15,487 nt of DNA, taken from positions 1 through 15,487 of the forward strand of contig JBAQKP010000250.1 in assembly GCA_049301135.1 (NCBI GenBank), given 5' to 3'. The notes beneath the pieces are model-generated. The model was not told the origin of the DNA. It searched no databases and saw only the letters and a program-made list of their open reading frames with translations. Below, one piece after another: positions 13,055 to 15,487 of the stretch. Position numbers and translations under genes: made by a program. The stretch comes from JAYXXU01 sp049301135. GTDB taxonomy: Bacteria; Pseudomonadota; Gammaproteobacteria; Pseudomonadales; Moraxellaceae. Position 1 is the stretch's first letter. Every line of letters begins with the position of its first letter.

Positions 13055-13326
13055 TCACCACACCTCAACACCGACTGGCATATCGTTCTGATCGTCTGGC
13101 AAGCTATCAGGCGTGATAGCAGCCAATAGATCGGCCAGCCGTGGCTTATCGGCTTGCGGCAACTCTAAATCAGGACTCACGACCATCACACCCGCCCAAC
13201 ATTCGACTGACTCAAAAATAGATCATAGATTGATTGCCATTCATCGGAAAGCCAACAATCCCAAAACCATCGCGCTAGGCCAGCCAATCGAGAGCAATAC
13301 AACCAAAACAGGGGGGCATTTTTCAT
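13055..13326 (-). pseudogene. Frameshifted unknown ORF, about 91 aa if restored
   Basis: From an ATG at 13326 the minus strand reads MKNAPLFWLYCSRLAGLARW, then WDCWLSDEWQSIYDLF, and stops at 13186 after 46 aa. A second frame continues protein-like sequence (SVECWAGVMVVSPDLELPQ, then ADKPRLADLLAAI) to a stop at 13055. One extra T in a five-T run (plus strand AAAAA at 13214-13218) would join them as IYDLFFESVECWAG. The restored product has a Trp-rich amphipathic N-terminus and an acidic C-terminus. I recognise no family and see no ribosome site. It could be a decayed gene, a phase-variable or programmed frameshift, or a sequencing error in the homopolymer. Confidence 0.5.
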
Positions 13327-13347
13327 TTTGTTGGTATATTTGTTGGT

Positions 13348-13376
13348 ATATATTTTTTATATTATAAAAAATATAT
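13348..13376. repeat. 29-bp perfect AT-only palindrome
   Basis: Fourteen bases on each side of 13362 are perfectly complementary, all A or T, including T6/A6. Two TTGTTGGTATAT-like repeats (about 13329 and 13341) precede it. It could be a cruciform-prone or easily melted site at the element boundary, or simply an AT-rich bidirectional terminator. Confidence 0.6.
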
Positions 13377-13433
13377 TATTTAACATATGTTTATTTGTTT
13401 GATATCGTTGAGGGTCGCGCCACCATATTTAAG

Positions 13434-13462
13434 AAAGGCTTACAGCGATGTAAGCCTTTTTT
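13434..13462 (+). terminator. Strong rho-independent terminator
   Basis: AAAGGCTTAC and GTAAGCCTTT pair perfectly (10 bp) around AGCGAT, followed by more T. It lies between the element-like region and the minus-strand metabolic genes, and the A/T symmetry would allow some action in either direction. Confidence 0.85.
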
Positions 13463-13546
13463 GTTGCCTGCGATTTGATATTTTAGGTTGCGCGAATTGT
13501 CTGATTTCGCGTGTATTGCCTTGGCAGAATGTCGGTTGGATTGCGC

Positions 13547-14557
13547 TCAATCCGCCCGCATTTGAATGATGACTTTGCCGCGTGCTTTACCCTGTTCAGC
13601 GTGTGCGATTGCCTGCGCAGTCTGTTCAAACGGGAACACACTGTCCACGATGGGACGGATGATGCGTTGCTCAATCAAGGGATTCATGTGCTCAAGTTGT
13701 ACGCCATCTGCACGCATGAACATATAACGATAGTGTGCTTGCGCCCGTTTAGCGGCGGCGTGTGGCTTGGCACCAAATGCCCAAAACACTGGCCAGAGTA
13801 GCCAATTGACCTTAAGGCGACGCGCCAAGGCGACATCTGGCCCATCGGCAATCGACACCACTGTACCGCCTGCGCGAATGCACTGAAAATCCAGCAACAG
13901 ATTAGACATGCCCACAGAATCGAGGACGCCATCCATATCGCGTATTTCTTTTTCAAACTGTTGATGACGCCGGTCAATCACCCTGTCTGCACCAAGGCTT
14001 TTTACAAAGTCGATATTGGCTGTGCTGGCCGTGGTCACCACATGCAACCCCATATGCTTCGCCAGTTGGATCGCGGCACTGCCCACCGCACCTGCACCGG
14101 CATGAATCAACACAGATTGCCCTTGTTTTAATGCAGCAGCTTCAGTCAAAAACTGTTGGGCGGTCAGCAACACCAGTGGTAACGCTGCGGCCTCAACATG
14201 TGAGAGTGACGCGGGTTTATGCGCCACGGCACCTTCATCCGTGACCACTTCCATGGCAAAAGAGCCAATACGATCTGCACGCAAACAGGTGTAGACCGGA
14301 TCGCCGACCTTAAAGCGGCTGACCTCTGATCCGACTTCACTCACCACGCCAGAGCAGTCATTGCCCAAAACCAGTGGGAATCGATACGGTAACAGCACTT
14401 TTAACGCGCCGCTGCGAATCTTCATATCTAGAGGGTTAACACTCGCGGCATGAATTTGGATCCGGACGTCTCGCGTACCCAGCACCTGTGCAGGCAACAG
14501 CCCGCGCTCCAGTCGATCTGGCGTCCCGTATTTGCGGATATAAAATGAATCAATCAT
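13547..14557 (-). CDS. MDR-superfamily NADPH:quinone oxidoreductase-like protein
   Basis: I place the start at the ATG at 14555-14557, with GGAG at good spacing; an upstream in-frame ATG lacks a site. The 336-aa product shows the zinc-independent medium-chain reductase layout: YIRKYGTPDRLE, a GroES-like catalytic domain with SVNPLDMKIRSG and FPLVLGNDCSGVV, then a Rossmann domain with GQSVLIHAGAGAVGSAAIQLAK (the nucleotide-binding AGAGxVG) and VTTASTANIDFVKSLGADRVID, ending in GKARGKVIIQM. The structural zinc-lobe cysteines are absent, as usual for quinone reductases and zeta-crystallins. It reduces quinones or enones using NADPH. It is probably the last gene of a minus-strand unit with the two upstream genes. 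Confidence 0.9.
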   Translation of the reverse strand: MIDSFYIRKYGTPDRLERGLLPAQVLGTRDVRIQIHAASVNPLDMKIRSGALKVLLPYRFPLVLGNDCSGVVSEVGSEVSRFKVGDPVYTCLRADRIGSFAMEVVTDEGAVAHKPASLSHVEAAALPLVLLTAQQFLTEAAALKQGQSVLIHAGAGAVGSAAIQLAKHMGLHVVTTASTANIDFVKSLGADRVIDRRHQQFEKEIRDMDGVLDSVGMSNLLLDFQCIRAGGTVVSIADGPDVALARRLKVNWLLWPVFWAFGAKPHAAAKRAQAHYRYMFMRADGVQLEHMNPLIEQRIIRPIVDSVFPFEQTAQAIAHAEQGKARGKVIIQMRAD

Positions 14558-14631
14558 GATTTTGCTCCGGTCATTTTTTATCAAGGATCACCTCGCATTA
14601 ACTGAGATACCAATGCGAGTCAGCAGCGTGT

Positions 14632-15030
14632 TCAAAACGCAGTACGATCATAAGGAGAGATGACTTTAGGCGGTTGAAGAAAAGCCGTCAGCCCCTGAAA
14701 CCACATCACCTCTAGGAAATCACCACTCACGATCAAATCCTGCCGACCCAATCCGCGTAGAAAAGCTGCTTGGCTATCTTTCGCCGATAAGATATCGAAT
14801 CCCTTGCCCGCGTCTTTAAAGCTGAGGGTGAACTGAGCATCGTTGGTCAGTCCAGCAAAAGACTTGATCGTGCCATTTGCAATTACGAAATAGCGTCCGA
14901 CGCCGGACAAGGTGCAAATCTGAAACACCAGCTGCTTACCCTCAATATAACGGGCACAGGCTGGGTTGTTGTTCATTTGGCGCTTCAATAATACAGTGAA
15001 CGCCCACAGCAACAGTTTGAATTTATACAT
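14632..15030 (-). CDS. SCP2-like lipid-binding domain protein
   Basis: I use the ATG at 15028-15030, nine bases after GAGG; earlier in-frame starts are too close or are TTG. The 132-aa product begins MYKFKLLLWAFTVLLKRQM, a possible membrane-associating segment, followed by an alternating fold ending SGDFLEVMWFQGLTAFLQP. The pattern (GRYFVIANGTIKSFAGLTNDAQFTLSFKDA...LSAKDSQAAFLRGLG...LIVSGD) resembles SCP2-related proteins that bind hydrophobic ligands. Its neighbours, an oxidoreductase and an alpha/beta hydrolase, suggest a small-molecule or lipid degradation cluster. The family call is moderate; the ligand is unknown. Confidence 0.7.
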   Translation of the reverse strand: MYKFKLLLWAFTVLLKRQMNNNPACARYIEGKQLVFQICTLSGVGRYFVIANGTIKSFAGLTNDAQFTLSFKDAGKGFDILSAKDSQAAFLRGLGRQDLIVSGDFLEVMWFQGLTAFLQPPKVISPYDRTAF

Positions 15031-15085
15031 GGTCATAGCCCTCAATCACTAAACGTGGCGTTAATCTGGGTGGGTGTCATCACAT

Positions 15086-15487
15086 TCACTCGTTGAGGAA
15101 CTGAATCGCATGTTGTAAAAAGCGCTCGGGATACTGAAAATGCGCCGCATGGCCACTGTCTGGATAAATGAACAACTGGGCATTCGGGATATTCCGCGCC
15201 ATGTAATACGAATTGACGGTTGGAATCATCACATCATTGACCCCGTTCAAGATAAACGTGGGTTGCTGGATCTTTCGCAAATACGCAAACGGATCTGACT
15301 CCGACACTCTAGGCAAATAATACGTATTGGCTTCGATTTGCGTGTTTGCCACTGCTGGCGATGACGGCGGATCTTGATCAACTCGCTGATGACGGCGCTC
15401 CCAAAACTCACGTCCGGCTTGCTGTGCTTGCTCAGATCGCCCAAAGAACAAATACAGGAAGTCCTCAAGCTCCGGAACCAGTTTGGG
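15086..15487 (-). CDS. Alpha/beta hydrolase, C-terminal part (continues past window edge)
   Basis: The frame is open from the right edge (PKLVPELEDFLYLFFG) to a stop at 15086. The visible 133 residues contain the cap-to-core passage (GREFWERRHQR) and the two late catalytic elements of the fold: the acid in FILNGVNDVMIPTVNS and the histidine in YPDSGHAAHFQYPERF, followed by the terminal helix. The nucleophile elbow would lie outside the window. The family includes esterases, haloperoxidase-like and haloalkane dehalogenase-like enzymes; the substrate cannot be told. An internal ATG at 15451 is not a start, because the protein-like frame continues upstream of it. Confidence 0.88.
   Translation of the reverse strand, partial: PKLVPELEDFLYLFFGRSEQAQQAGREFWERRHQRVDQDPPSSPAVANTQIEANTYYLPRVSESDPFAYLRKIQQPTFILNGVNDVMIPTVNSYYMARNIPNAQLFIYPDSGHAAHFQYPERFLQHAIQFLNE

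Noticed and set aside
12693..13091. 132-codon frame after brnA
   Set aside because: It begins with TTG overlapping the brnA stop and reads through a strong terminator, hairpins and the TGGNNACC array.
13383..13430. tRNA 3' end as an attachment site (GCGCCACCA at 13417-13425)
   Set aside because: The upstream bases do not give a T-arm with correct spacing. The 12-bp match to 4428-4439 is within what chance allows for this window size.

Overview
The window looks like an accessory region, a satellite-like or prophage-like mobile element, that runs into ordinary chromosomal-type genes at its right end. Codon use, the small phage-associated families (the PWLKSTG...GKA small protein, AlpA-type regulator, winged-helix protein, CHC2 primase, TOPRIM-DUF927 helicase) and moderate GC suggest a gammaproteobacterium, perhaps Moraxellaceae. 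That placement rests on family resemblance only. No integrase, transposase, tRNA, capsid or terminase gene is recognisable inside the window.

Layout: (1) 1-173 is the C-terminus of an unidentified gene. (2) 174-1249 has no credible gene. It holds AT-rich, repeatedly duplicated hairpins and a 124-bp second copy of the 3' end of the replication gene, carrying GGTTAC repeats. (3) 1250-3621 is a two-gene operon: a small phage-type protein and a 718-aa protein with a lysozyme/transglycosylase-like domain. (4) 3727-5611 is mostly non-coding. It contains two small minus-strand genes (one made of two near-identical 41-aa repeats), a helically spaced CGTCACG array, a duplicated 52-bp block and several strong hairpins. 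A perfect 44-bp direct repeat (875-918 and 5568-5611) brackets parts of blocks 2 to 4. (5) 5612-5962 is a structured leader with a likely promoter. (6) 5963-12075 is a tightly packed plus-strand operon: an unknown 234-aa protein, AlpA-like regulator, winged-helix protein, three small unknown proteins, CHC2 zinc-finger protein, a 967-aa TOPRIM/DUF927 helicase, and a protein with a TubC-docking-like N-terminus. Most joins are ATGA-type overlaps, and the operon ends in a rho-independent terminator. (7) 12168-12696 is a BrnT/BrnA toxin-antitoxin pair with a palindromic operator, bracketed by two nearly identical terminators. (8) 12697-13462 is a gene-poor boundary with a TGGNNACC repeat array, a frameshifted minus-strand ORF, a 29-bp AT-only palindrome and a terminator. 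(9) 13547-15487 carries three minus-strand metabolic-type genes (MDR oxidoreductase, SCP2-like protein, alpha/beta hydrolase).

How it fits together (inference): operon 6 looks like a self-contained replication and control module, with a split primase-helicase and its regulators. The GGTTAC/GTAACC array written into the 3' end of the helicase gene is a good candidate for its origin. The repeated hairpins, 44-bp repeats and duplicated terminators suggest the element was assembled from cassettes. The structured, repeat-rich non-coding DNA is the most unusual content here; the protein families are mostly familiar.
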